Shown: positions 51,535 through 60,593 of the stretch, in pieces
Layout of the letters: every line of letters starts with the position of its first letter
How positions within the stretch are numbered: position 1 is the stretch's first letter
DNA from: Clostridia bacterium
Lineage (GTDB): Bacteria > Bacillota > Clostridia > Christensenellales > UBA1242
NCBI GenBank assembly: GCA_022793335.1
Contig: JAAWCQ010000007.1
Span: forward strand, 62,001-126,000
Direction: 5' to 3'
DNA: 64,000 nt
Position numbers and translations under genes: made by a program
The notes under the pieces: model-generated
What the model was told of the DNA's origin: nothing
The model's input: the letters and a program-made list of their open reading frames with translations, nothing else
The model's database searches: none

Positions 51535-51549
51535 AAAACAAATCAAAAA

Positions 51550-54500
51550 CTATTTTTCTTCTTTATTTTTTGTTTTGTTTTCTTTTTCTTTCATTTTGTT
51601 CTCTTTTTTAAGAAGTTTTGCTTGCGCTTTTCGCTCTCTTTGCTCTGCTGTCAATCTTTCATCTTCTTCCATAGCAAGTTTGCTTTCAATTGAAAGGAGA
51701 TACTCAGCACTCATGCAATAATCAATCTTTTCTTTAATAATATTGATTTTTTGGTCAAGTCTTGTGATATTTGCATTATATTTCTTAAATTCAGCTTCCA
51801 TAGCACGAGTGAGTTTTCCTTCGTTCTCTTCACGCTGTGATTTGAAATATTCTTTATGCTCGTTTTCAAGCTCTTGTTTATCTTCTAAGAGTCTATCTTT
51901 TGCCTTTTGAAGATCTGCAACTTCAGCATCTCTCTTCTTTTGAGCTGCGGCCAAGATTAAATCATGGTTTACGCTCTTCTTTCTGTCATAAGTTTCTTTT
52001 TTAATTCTGTCAATCTTCTTAATCTTAACCTTTCTAAGAGCAAATCCGATAATAGCAATTATAAGAGCAAGGCTCATAATCAATGAAGGAATTAAAATCC
52101 AAAGGTTTGAATCTGCTTGGCTAGGTGAGGTTTCGTCTGTGTCAGTGTCGTCATCTTTATCATCCTCATCAACCTTGTCACTTTCATTTGCTTTAAATAC
52201 TGTTTTTTCAAAGCCTGGCGCTTGAGAAACATTTGCAAATGTATATTCATCAACAGATTTAAAATCAAGATTTGTTATGATTGCACTTCCTGTAGTATTG
52301 TCGCAGTCTGAAACAAGTGAGAAAGCAATCTTTGGAGTAGCAGCTGCCTTAGCTTGAATATAAACTTTATAAGTGTGAAGCTCTTCAGTTGCAATTAAGT
52401 TTTCAATCGCTTCATAACCATCAATTGTGACCTTAACTCCATATTTGCACTTATGGTCTTTATTTGAAGTGCCAGCCTTGTCGCCAAAGATGGTTGCAAG
52501 GTCGAAAGACAATTCATAATAAGAATCTGCACTTACTGACATGTTGTAGGCTGATTGAAGGGTAGAGCTGCAGGCAACAACATTTGTAATTACAAGCAGG
52601 TTGTTGTCGTTTTCAATTCCATAACCATTTTCTTTGCCATAGGCAATTCCTGCAATTGTACCACAATTGTCTTTGTCATAGTTGCTGTCATAAACATGGT
52701 CAATGTTTAATGTATAAGCAGGTGAGGTCTTAACTCCGCTGAAAGCCCCATTTTCAAGGTTGAGATAGAAACTTCCAAGCTCTGTTTTATTTACAGCAGT
52801 GCTGAATTTTTCTTCAAATGTTGCATCAGTTGTAAGGCTGAAATTGTCAAGATAAACAATTCCGCCAACTTTGTTATCCTCATCACCAAGAGAAACTTTT
52901 ACTTGAACGCTGTGCGTTACTGTTTCAGGTGTGTGAATATAAATTTCCATGTTTGACCATTTATCAAGGCTTTGAACGGCATCTTTAGTAAATAATACTA
53001 TTCCATGCTCATCAATAACTTCAACTTTGATTTTAGAGCTTTCTAAACTTCCAAAATTTTGGTTGTAATAGTCAAAACTGAGTTTGTAATAAGAATTGTT
53101 GTTTATAGTGGTGCTGCTTGAAGTAATAGATTGGAAGCTGTTTTTGCTGTTGAACATCATATAAACATTGTTTGGATTACTTGTAGCATTTGGGTTTATT
53201 CCTGCCCAAGCATATTTGCCTTTGTAAAGTCTGTCATATTCTTTATTGTCAGCAAGATATAAAATTCCGCTTTCATTCAAATCTTTATCTTCTTTTTCCT
53301 TCTTAGTAGTCCATCCAGAAGCTGCAACAGGGAATTTTCCTTCGTCATCTGCGTTTTCGCTCTTATTGAAAGAAGGGTTTGTGATAGTTTCGCTGCTTCC
53401 ATCATTCCACTTAAACTCAAGTTGGTTTGACGCGCCTGAGAAATTTGAATAAATTTCGCGTTCAATTTTAATATCATCAATTACAACGCAACCTTCAGCT
53501 GCTGTTTGATTGTCTCCAAGCCATAATTCAAGGTTGACATTTGTGTTGTAAAGGTTGTGACCTTTGATATAAAACTCTACATTTTGATAATCGTTTATCC
53601 AAGCGTTTGTTACATTTGAAGTAATTCCGCTTGTCTTTCCATTTTGAAGCTTATAATAATTTTTTGCTTCGCTGTCACTTGAAAGGTTTGAATAAGAATA
53701 AATGCTTTCATTTTCATTTACTTTCAAATAGAAAGAGCCTGTTTTCATTCCAGCAACTTTCATTTTCAATGAAACCTTTAAAATGCTGTGAGCTTCAACT
53801 AAGATATCTTCGCTTTTTACTCCGATATAACCACCACTTGTATATTCATTTGAGTCAGTCCAAAGCACAAGTGCTTGATTGTTGTTGTAGGTGAGTGTAT
53901 CGCCAACATAATCATATCCAGTCAAATCTTTAAAGTCTCTTTGTTGCATATTGCGTATGTCAACAATTCTTGCTGAGCCATTTGCTCTTCCACCAGTAAT
54001 GATTTGCCAGTGCTGACCAAGAGTGTCTGTGTTTGCAGGAATGTCATCCTCAAAATCAAAGTTATAGCCCTCTGTTCCTTCAAAGATATAAAATTCTGGT
54101 TGGAGTGCATCAATTAAAAATGCCGAATTAAGCTTGTTGTTTGTCCAATTGTCTTTATCAGAATATTCAATAAGCAAATTGTCTTCATTATTATAGCCAT
54201 AATCTTGACAAAGCTCCATAAACATGTTGTGAGAATATCTGGTTGCATTTACATTATCAAAGAAAACAGCACCTTCACTTCTAGTTTGACCGCCATTGCT
54301 TCCTAGATAGAGATCTAAGGTCACAGTCTGTGATTTGTTTCCAGTTGCAACAAAGAAATAATATTCTTGCCAAGTGGTGTTGCTGAAATTTTCATAGCCA
54401 AGCTTTATGCTCTTCTCGTCTTTATCAACAAGACCGCTGATATAAATAGAGCCATTTGCAAAATCGTCGCCATTAAGCATAACTTTTGCAGAAACTGAAA

Positions 54501-54987
54501 ATACATAATAAGAATTTGCTTCAAGGGTGATTGAGCTTGACCTATATCCCTTATAAGCCTTGACATTCTTTTGCTCTTTGTTTTCTTTTGAATTTATCAT
54601 CAAAATACGACTGTCGTTGCCGTGAGCGCCAGGGTTTTGTGAAAGCATATACTCTTCTTTATTTTTTGAGAAAGTGGTTGTTTCATCATTTCCTTCCTCG
54701 GTATTGCTGCCACTGCCTACATCAATAAGCATTCCAGTTGCACGACTTTCTGTTTCAATCGCATTCCATCCAGAAAGAGAGTCACCCTTTACAAAAGGGG
54801 TGCCACCTTGAACAAAAGATGAGTTTGTGATTGAAAGAATTTCATGCTTATATCTCACATAGGTTTCCGCAGCTTCAACATTAGGGGTTTTTGCGAGAGC
54901 AACGCCTCCAAAGAGAGCAAATGGAAACATAAAAATAGCACATAATTTTAAATATTTAGAATTTGATTTGTTTCTTTTTTTAGTCAT
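51550..54987 (-). CDS. Large type I membrane surface protein with CBM4/9-like modules
   Basis: 1145 residues. Signal peptide (LKLCAIFMFPFALFGGVALA), then four beta-sandwich modules resembling CenC-type carbohydrate-binding domains. Each has a central NSYY(V/K)xSx(S/D) strand (EANSYYVFSVSAKV, NNNSYYKLSFDYY, SADSYYELSFDLA) and ends with a GxVxxDN-type strand (GAVFFDNV, GCVVIDDIKI, GGIVYLDNFSL). After an acidic linker, one membrane helix (LWILIPSLIMSLALIIAIIGF, near residue 970) is followed by a 140-residue cytoplasmic coiled coil rich in Lys and Glu. Likely binds glycans outside and an unknown partner inside. AAGGTGG site. Confidence 0.8.
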   Translation of the reverse strand: MTKKRNKSNSKYLKLCAIFMFPFALFGGVALAKTPNVEAAETYVRYKHEILSITNSSFVQGGTPFVKGDSLSGWNAIETESRATGMLIDVGSGSNTEEGNDETTTFSKNKEEYMLSQNPGAHGNDSRILMINSKENKEQKNVKAYKGYRSSSITLEANSYYVFSVSAKVMLNGDDFANGSIYISGLVDKDEKSIKLGYENFSNTTWQEYYFFVATGNKSQTVTLDLYLGSNGGQTRSEGAVFFDNVNATRYSHNMFMELCQDYGYNNEDNLLIEYSDKDNWTNNKLNSAFLIDALQPEFYIFEGTEGYNFDFEDDIPANTDTLGQHWQIITGGRANGSARIVDIRNMQQRDFKDLTGYDYVGDTLTYNNNQALVLWTDSNEYTSGGYIGVKSEDILVEAHSILKVSLKMKVAGMKTGSFYLKVNENESIYSYSNLSSDSEAKNYYKLQNGKTSGITSNVTNAWINDYQNVEFYIKGHNLYNTNVNLELWLGDNQTAAEGCVVIDDIKIEREIYSNFSGASNQLEFKWNDGSSETITNPSFNKSENADDEGKFPVAASGWTTKKEKEDKDLNESGILYLADNKEYDRLYKGKYAWAGINPNATSNPNNVYMMFNSKNSFQSITSSSTTINNNSYYKLSFDYYNQNFGSLESSKIKVEVIDEHGIVLFTKDAVQSLDKWSNMEIYIHTPETVTHSVQVKVSLGDEDNKVGGIVYLDNFSLTTDATFEEKFSTAVNKTELGSFYLNLENGAFSGVKTSPAYTLNIDHVYDSNYDKDNCGTIAGIAYGKENGYGIENDNNLLVITNVVACSSTLQSAYNMSVSADSYYELSFDLATIFGDKAGTSNKDHKCKYGVKVTIDGYEAIENLIATEELHTYKVYIQAKAAATPKIAFSLVSDCDNTTGSAIITNLDFKSVDEYTFANVSQAPGFEKTVFKANESDKVDEDDKDDDTDTDETSPSQADSNLWILIPSLIMSLALIIAIIGFALRKVKIKKIDRIKKETYDRKKSVNHDLILAAAQKKRDAEVADLQKAKDRLLEDKQELENEHKEYFKSQREENEGKLTRAMEAEFKKYNANITRLDQKINIIKEKIDYCMSAEYLLSIESKLAMEEDERLTAEQRERKAQAKLLKKENKMKEKENKTKNKEEK

Positions 54988-55015
54988 GTTCCACCTTTTA
55001 AAATCTTACCCTAGT

Positions 55016-55044
55016 AGTATACAACATTTCTTATAAACAATCAA
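55016..55044 (-). promoter_or_regulatory. Promoter of the large surface-protein gene
   Basis: Minus strand TTGATT (55039-55044), 17-nt spacer, TATACT (55016-55021). The remaining 55045-55261 is AT-rich with nothing else recognised. Confidence 0.68.
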
Positions 55045-55261
55045 ATAATTTTAAGCATTTTATTTATATTATTTAATTAAATAAAAGCAAATTAAAATTT
55101 CTAAGTTAAAATGTTGATGACATGCTGGTAAATTTAACTTGCACTAGTTGAAAGATTTTATAATTGTTTAAATAAAAATAGACAAAACTCGGCAAAATAA
55201 GACAAAGGCAGGGCGCAAAATATGAAAAATACCTGGCTGGAAATGAAATTAAGAGGAAATC

Positions 55262-55813
55262 ATGGCTGAGAAAAATTTGAAAAATAAGAGCAAAAATGAC
55301 AATAAAATTAAGAAAAAAAGTGACAAAATCAGCAGAAATTCGGATGAAAAGAAGGCTGGCAAAAAGGTGAAAAAATCAGGTAAAAAACCTAAAAAAAATG
55401 CCTTAAAATTGGATAAAAAAGGGGAGTTTTTTGATGCAAAAAAGCCAAAAAAATTGACTAAAAAACAGAAAATGATGTTGATTTTTGCAGGTGGAATTAT
55501 TGGCTTTTTAAATGGCTTTTTTGGTGGCGGTGGAGGCATGATTTGTGTGCCAATTTTGCAAAAAGTGTTAAATCTTGATGCAAAACACTCGCATGCAACT
55601 GCCATTTTGGTAATATTTCCATTAAGCCTTATTTCAGCGTTTATCTATGTCATAAATGGCTATATCAGCTCCCTTCCGCTGCTGACTATCGGGCTGGGCG
55701 TTGTGCTGGGTGGCGTGCTTGGCTCATTTGCGCTAAAAATTCTTCCGCCCAAGGCTGTGCGGGTGATATTTGCGATTATTATGTTTGTGGGAGGAATTAA
55801 ATTGATAATATGA
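55262..55813 (+). CDS. TSUP (TauE/SafE) transporter half with Lys-rich N-terminal tail
   Basis: Sulfite/organosulfonate-type permease family. 183 residues: about 68 very basic residues (KKAGKKVKKSGKKPKKN) precede a four-helix TSUP half (GGIIGFLNGFFGGGGGMICVPIL, KHSHATAILVIFPLSLISAFIY, GVVLGGVLGSFALKILPP). Normal TSUP proteins carry two such halves in one chain. The second half is encoded next, overlapping by 4 nt (ATGA). Substrate unknown. Confidence 0.82.
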   Translation: MAEKNLKNKSKNDNKIKKKSDKISRNSDEKKAGKKVKKSGKKPKKNALKLDKKGEFFDAKKPKKLTKKQKMMLIFAGGIIGFLNGFFGGGGGMICVPILQKVLNLDAKHSHATAILVIFPLSLISAFIYVINGYISSLPLLTIGLGVVLGGVLGSFALKILPPKAVRVIFAIIMFVGGIKLII

Positions 55814-56178
55814 TTTGGACAATTGTTTTAAATGTGCTTTTCGGCTTTATTTCAGGCATATTCGGCGGACTTGGTATGGGTGGTGGAACGCTTTTAATTC
55901 CACTTTTATCAATCTTTCTTGGAATGGAACAAAAGCTATGTCAGGGGATAAACTTAGTTGCATTTTTAGTTATGGCTTTGTTTTCTCTCATCATCCATTT
56001 TAAAAATGGTTATGTGGTCACAAGAGGAATTATTTTTATTGTTTTAAGCGGCATTGTATTTTCCGTTTGTGGCGCTTTAATAGCAGGTTTTTTGCCAAGT
56101 GGAACACTTAGAATTGCTTTTGGCGTGTTTTTGTGTTTATTATCTGTTTACCAAGGTATAAAAGCAATTAAAAATTAA
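55810..56178 (+). CDS. TSUP (TauE/SafE) transporter, second half
   Basis: 122 residues, four helices: NVLFGFISGIFGGLGMGGGTLLIPLL carries the family glycine-rich loop, then LVAFLVMALFSLIIHFKNGYV and VFSVCGALIAGFLPSG. Overlaps the preceding half and very likely forms one transporter with it. The split is conserved-looking, not a frameshift, since both halves have complete ends and a start with coupling. Confidence 0.82.
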   Translation: MIWTIVLNVLFGFISGIFGGLGMGGGTLLIPLLSIFLGMEQKLCQGINLVAFLVMALFSLIIHFKNGYVVTRGIIFIVLSGIVFSVCGALIAGFLPSGTLRIAFGVFLCLLSVYQGIKAIKN

Positions 56179-56197
56179 AAAAGAATTAAATAAATAG

Positions 56198-56226
56198 TTT
56201 ACAACCGCCTTAAAATATGTTAAAAT
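56198..56226 (+). promoter_or_regulatory. Promoter of the ferredoxin-Ppx operon
   Basis: TTTACA (56198-56203), 17-nt spacer, TAAAAT (56221-56226). Confidence 0.6.
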
Positions 56227-56245
56227 AAGCCTAAATGGAGGAAAA

Positions 56246-56413
56246 ATGGTAGACAAGAAAAAGTGTATCAGTTGCGGTACTTGTGTTGCTATATGTCCAG
56301 TTGGGGCAATCAGCTTTGATAAAGACGGAAAAGCAGTGATAGATAAAAAGAAATGTATTCATTGTGGTGCTTGCGAGGCAAGCTGCCCGGTTGGCGCAAT
56401 AAAGCTTGATTAA
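56246..56413 (+). CDS. 2[4Fe-4S] ferredoxin
   Basis: 55-residue electron carrier. Two complete cluster motifs: CISCGTCVAICPVGAI and CIHCGACEASCPVGAI, each CxxCxxCxxxCP, in the pseudo-twofold arrangement of clostridial ferredoxins. GGAGG precedes the ATG. It is followed after 14 nt by a Ppx-like gene, so they probably share a transcript. Points to an anaerobic metabolism. Confidence 0.95.
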   Translation: MVDKKKCISCGTCVAICPVGAISFDKDGKAVIDKKKCIHCGACEASCPVGAIKLD

Positions 56414-56427
56414 GGGGTTGGATTTTA

Positions 56428-57915
56428 ATGGAAAAAATAGCGATTATAGAGCTTAATGAAACAGCTCTCAAATTGTCGATATATAAGGTGAGCGGGGCAA
56501 ACTATGCCTTAGCACTTTCAGAGCAACAATCAGTTGCCATTGGTGAAGAAATATATAGGGAAGAGCTTTTAAGCCCTCAAACAAAAAATAGAATTCTCAG
56601 CGTGTTCAAAGTCTACAGAAGGATAATTGAAAATTTTGGCGTTGAGAAAATTTTTGCTGTGGCTTCAAACATTCTTACAAGGGCAAGAAATTACAGAGGA
56701 TTTATTGACGAGATTTACAATAATACAGGTCTCGGCTTTACAATCTTGTCAGATGAAGAGCATATCAAATATCTTTTCAATTCTGTGGTAAATTCAATTG
56801 ACAATGCAAAAGGCATTTTTGTATATGTTGGGGCTTTTTCATCTTATGTTGTAAAATATAATAGGCGTGCCATTCTTGAGAGTGCGACTATTCCTTTTGG
56901 CGCTTATAATGCTTGCGAGAATGGTGAAACAGACCTTGATAAGCTTTCTCTAGCTTTAAGAAAGAAAATTTCTGGCTGTGGAATTGTGGTTGAAGAAGAT
57001 GAGGCTACAAAATTTGTCGGTCTTGGAAATGCATTCCTTTCACTTGGAAAGATTGCAAAGAAGATAGAGCGCTATCCTCTTGATATAGACAACAACTACT
57101 GTCTATCAAGAGAGACTGTTTCAAAGACTTTTGATTTTATCAAAGGACTTGAACTGGACAAGATTAGAAAGATTAAGGGCGTAAGCTATGATGATGCAGA
57201 TAAGATTGCTTCTGGTTTTGCAATCATAAACGCAATGTGTGAAGCATTGTCAATCAGCAACATTTCAATCTCAACTGCAAATCTTACTTCAGGTGTATTA
57301 GGGCTAAATGTTATTTCACTTATTCAAGAACGCGTAAATGACCTTCTGTCAAACTCACTTGACAATTATTATGAATTTGCAAAAGACGAATTTTCAATCA
57401 ATGAAAGCGTGCATAGTTTGGCGGTAATTTTGTTTAAACAACTTAAAGTAATGCATAAGCTTCCTAGATATTATGTAAAACCATTGAGAATTGCGGCATT
57501 TATGTATGACAGTGGAAAATGTATAAATTTTGAACAATTTTCAAGACATGGCTTTGAAAAAATTGTCTATTCTGATATAAATGGCGTTTCTCATAGAGAG
57601 CTTCTTATTGCAGGTTTTATTTGCGTATGTCAAAATCTTGACGAATTTTCACTTAATGAGTGGATTAAATATAAAGACATTCTTACAGATGAAGACCTTG
57701 ATGCTGTGAGAAAACTTGGCGTAATTGTCAAACTTGCAGTAAGCTTAAATGCTTCTAAAAACAATGTTATTAAAGATGTTGTATGTGACATCCTTGGTGA
57801 CTCAATAATTATGAAGACTATTGTTGAAGGGGATGCAAGCTATGAAATCAATGAGGGCATGAATGTCGCAGTCGATTATAAAAAGGTCTATAAAAAGAGT
57901 CTTCAAATAATTTAA
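56428..57915 (+). CDS. Ppx/GppA-like protein with altered active-site motifs
   Basis: 495 residues. The ASKHA-type N-terminal half (IAIIELNETALKLSIYKV, AVASNILTRARNYRGFIDEI, TILSDEEHIKYLF) and a C-terminal helical HD-like half (VMHKLPRYYVKPLRIAAFMYDSGKCINFEQFSRHGFEKIVYSDINGVSHRE) match the Ppx/GppA phosphatase layout. The phosphate-binding GGGS loop is replaced by GAFSS and the HDIG metal motif by YDSG, so polyphosphatase or pppGpp hydrolase activity is doubtful. It may be a sensor or scaffold. Shares a promoter with the ferredoxin. Confidence 0.78.
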   Translation: MEKIAIIELNETALKLSIYKVSGANYALALSEQQSVAIGEEIYREELLSPQTKNRILSVFKVYRRIIENFGVEKIFAVASNILTRARNYRGFIDEIYNNTGLGFTILSDEEHIKYLFNSVVNSIDNAKGIFVYVGAFSSYVVKYNRRAILESATIPFGAYNACENGETDLDKLSLALRKKISGCGIVVEEDEATKFVGLGNAFLSLGKIAKKIERYPLDIDNNYCLSRETVSKTFDFIKGLELDKIRKIKGVSYDDADKIASGFAIINAMCEALSISNISISTANLTSGVLGLNVISLIQERVNDLLSNSLDNYYEFAKDEFSINESVHSLAVILFKQLKVMHKLPRYYVKPLRIAAFMYDSGKCINFEQFSRHGFEKIVYSDINGVSHRELLIAGFICVCQNLDEFSLNEWIKYKDILTDEDLDAVRKLGVIVKLAVSLNASKNNVIKDVVCDILGDSIIMKTIVEGDASYEINEGMNVAVDYKKVYKKSLQII

Positions 57916-58017
57916 ATCAGTTTTTAATGCAAAAATATCGATTTAAAATATATTTTTGAGAAAAATTGGGCATATTTTAAATAATAAGATAAATATGTTT
58001 GAAAAGGAGAAATTGCA

Positions 58018-59370
58018 ATGAAAAAAGAGGTTAAAAGCGTAATTTCAGTTGTTTTGACACTTGTTATCATTCTTGCAGTTTCTTTTTTTACTACATCCTG
58101 CCTCTTGCCAAATTTGAAAGACTGGTTTGGAAAAAGGACTTATTCTCAGACAAATTGCCTTACATCAACAATTACAGAAGATATGGATGTATATGACATT
58201 GCAAAACATTATCGTGATGGAAATGCAACTGTGGCAATATTGGTTACAGGATACAACAAATCTACTAAGAAAAGCTATGAGTCGCTTGGCAGTGGTGTTT
58301 GTGTGGCTTCAAATGGCTATAAAACCAATCTTGATAATCAATATGTTGCAAGCAAGGGCAGTTATATTGTTACAAACTATCATGTAATTGACTTTTATGA
58401 CAGCAATGAGTTTTCCAATTTAACTCTTGAAATAATGACCGATAATGAAAACACCTATGATTGTTCATTGCTATGGCATAATAAAGACCTGGATGTTGCA
58501 CTTATTTATTGTGATGAGGTAAACTTAAATTATGTGACTATGAAAGATAGGCTTGTTGACAGTGAAAGAAGAGACAGACTTGATTATGAACAAATCTTTA
58601 CAATAGGCACACCACTTGAATTAGATTATCTCAATCGTCTTACAGTGGGCAATGTTGCAAGCGATAATCCAATGATATTTTATACATCAGAAAAGATTTA
58701 TCCGTACACAACTGCAAATGGAACAATCAGTTTCACAAACTATCCATCTTCTTATAATTCTAGGACAATGTATGATGTTGTTTCAAATGTATATGAAGAT
58801 GTTGTTGATATAGCACTTGGCATTTCTCCAGGAAATTCAGGTGGCGGATGCTTTGATAAGAATGGATATCTTATCGGACTTTCAACGCTTGGTGGGGATG
58901 TTGATGAGACCAATGGAAACCAAATGAATGGCATGGTTGGCATATATCCAATTGTAAAAGTGCTTGACAGAATAATCGATAATAATGAAAATAATGCCGC
59001 GCATGATATTTTCACCTTTGAAAGTCTTGGCATTAAAGGTCTTGATACAATTGAGGCTTCTTATGCTTCATATATTAAAGAAAGGTCAGGTTATGGCAAT
59101 TATTATCTTGACAAAACGATTTATTCAACAAGTTATTCAAAAGCATTTAATTTTGATGAAGCAGGCTTTTATATCATTTCAAATTCAAGCAAATTTGCAA
59201 TTCCAAATGGCAATTATATTACATCAGCGAAACTTAATAATGAAGCTTTAGTTGAAATAAATGACAGAAATGACCTCATTTATCTGCTTTTGAAGACGAA
59301 AAATGGCGATAAAGTGGAATTTAATTATACAAGCGGGCTTATTACAAAAACAGCCACAATCAATTTTTAA
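58018..59370 (+). CDS. Exported trypsin-like serine protease (HtrA-like)
   Basis: 450 residues. N-terminal hydrophobic segment VISVVLTLVIILAVSFF then TTSC, which could be a weak lipoprotein signal or an uncleaved anchor. The catalytic triad is visible: His about 122 (VTNYHVID), Asp about 159 (DLDVALI) and Ser about 274 (GISPGNSGGGCFD). About 150 C-terminal residues follow, with GDKVEFNYTSG resembling the end of a PDZ domain. Role probably envelope quality control or processing of a specific target. AAGGAG site. 38 nt before the mreB-like gene. Confidence 0.85.
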   Translation: MKKEVKSVISVVLTLVIILAVSFFTTSCLLPNLKDWFGKRTYSQTNCLTSTITEDMDVYDIAKHYRDGNATVAILVTGYNKSTKKSYESLGSGVCVASNGYKTNLDNQYVASKGSYIVTNYHVIDFYDSNEFSNLTLEIMTDNENTYDCSLLWHNKDLDVALIYCDEVNLNYVTMKDRLVDSERRDRLDYEQIFTIGTPLELDYLNRLTVGNVASDNPMIFYTSEKIYPYTTANGTISFTNYPSSYNSRTMYDVVSNVYEDVVDIALGISPGNSGGGCFDKNGYLIGLSTLGGDVDETNGNQMNGMVGIYPIVKVLDRIIDNNENNAAHDIFTFESLGIKGLDTIEASYASYIKERSGYGNYYLDKTIYSTSYSKAFNFDEAGFYIISNSSKFAIPNGNYITSAKLNNEALVEINDRNDLIYLLLKTKNGDKVEFNYTSGLITKTATINF

Positions 59371-59408
59371 TAGAAGAAATATTTAATTTTTGTACTATTG
59401 GAGAAATT

Positions 59409-60410
59409 ATGAATAAAATAAAATACGCAATTGAAATAGGTGGTGCCTATACAAAAATTTATGTAAAAGATGAGGGCTTCGCTTTGTGCGAGCCTACTTT
59501 GCTTGCCGCAGAGCCAACTCCTCAAGGCTATAAAATAATCGGACTTGGCAAACAGGCAAAAGATATGCTTGGAAAGACCAATGACAGCGTTGAAGTGTTC
59601 AGTCCAATCACAAATGGTCAAATAAACAATTATGAATACTTAAAACAACTTTTGCTGTATTATTTTGAACAACTTGGTTTTAAAAAGAAATATGACTCTT
59701 GCATGGTTTTAATCAATGTTGGCCTGTCAAATAGAGATAGCGACAACTTTCTTGCAATCATGCATGATATCGGCTTTAAAGAGGTTATTCTTCTTCCTAC
59801 AATTATCTGCAGTGCAATTGGTGCAGGAAAGAATATAAGCTCGACTAAGACCAATCTTGTGGTAAATATTGGCGGAGCAAATACTGATATTGCAGTAATC
59901 AATATGAATTCAATAGTCAAAGGTGCCACCCTTGGCATTGGCGGAAGAGCTGTTGATGCGGCTATTGCAAACACTATTGCATATAAACAAGGTATTGTTG
60001 TGGGCGTGAGCAGTTGTGAGAAACTGAAAATTGAGGTTGGTAGCCTGTATAAAAATGACAGTTTGAATATGGAAATTACTGGGGTGGATATTGACAGCAA
60101 AATTCCAAGGTCATATATAATTTCATCAAAAGATTTGCTTGAAGTGTTAGAGCCTTTCTTTGAAGAAATTATAAGAACAATTGATGTTACAATCACTTCG
60201 CTTCCACCAGAAATTTCAACTGATATTATCAATAATGGAGTGCTGTTTACTGGCGGAATGAGCAAAACGAATGGCCTTGAAAGCTATTTAAGAACGCATT
60301 TCAAATATCCTTTTAAGATTGTAGAAGACGCTGAAAATGTTTCAATCTTAGGTGCGGGAAAACTACTAGACGACAGAGAATTGCTTGAAAAAATCTTAGA
60401 GAATGTTTAA
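59409..60410 (+). CDS. MreB-family actin-like protein
   Basis: 333 residues, ASKHA fold. Family features: EIGGAYTKIYVKDEGFALCEPT (phosphate 1), VNIGGANTDIAVINM (phosphate 2), IGGRAVDAAIANTIAYKQGIVVG, PRSYIISSKDLLEVL and GVLFTGGMSKTNGLE (adenosine motif, normally GGGALL). The order and spacing match MreB/Mbl along the whole length, with notable divergence in the phosphate loops. Probably a cell-shape or polarity filament. GGAG site, downstream of the protease. Confidence 0.85.
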   Translation: MNKIKYAIEIGGAYTKIYVKDEGFALCEPTLLAAEPTPQGYKIIGLGKQAKDMLGKTNDSVEVFSPITNGQINNYEYLKQLLLYYFEQLGFKKKYDSCMVLINVGLSNRDSDNFLAIMHDIGFKEVILLPTIICSAIGAGKNISSTKTNLVVNIGGANTDIAVINMNSIVKGATLGIGGRAVDAAIANTIAYKQGIVVGVSSCEKLKIEVGSLYKNDSLNMEITGVDIDSKIPRSYIISSKDLLEVLEPFFEEIIRTIDVTITSLPPEISTDIINNGVLFTGGMSKTNGLESYLRTHFKYPFKIVEDAENVSILGAGKLLDDRELLEKILENV

Positions 60411-60458
60411 ACTTAAAAACTTTAAGTGCTTAAAAAACAATTTAACAATAATTGACAT

Positions 60459-60490
60459 AAAAGGGAGGTTTTCGACACAACTTCCCTTTT
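60459..60490 (+). terminator. Terminator between mreB-like gene and minD
   Basis: AAAAGGGAGGTT / AACTTCCCTTTT stem (one mismatch) with an 8-nt loop and a T-rich tail. Confidence 0.7.
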
Positions 60491-60593
60491 ATTATTTTGC
60501 TCATCTTTGTTAAAATATTAAAGATAATAATTTTAATAGGACTAAACAGAAAAACTACAAAATTTATCTTAAATTTAAAATTAAGAGGTGGCT

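Noticed and set aside
51264..51546. 83- and 90-codon minus-strand frames rich in Phe, Tyr, Leu and Ser
   Set aside because: They are complements of the purine-rich repeat tract, with no start signals.
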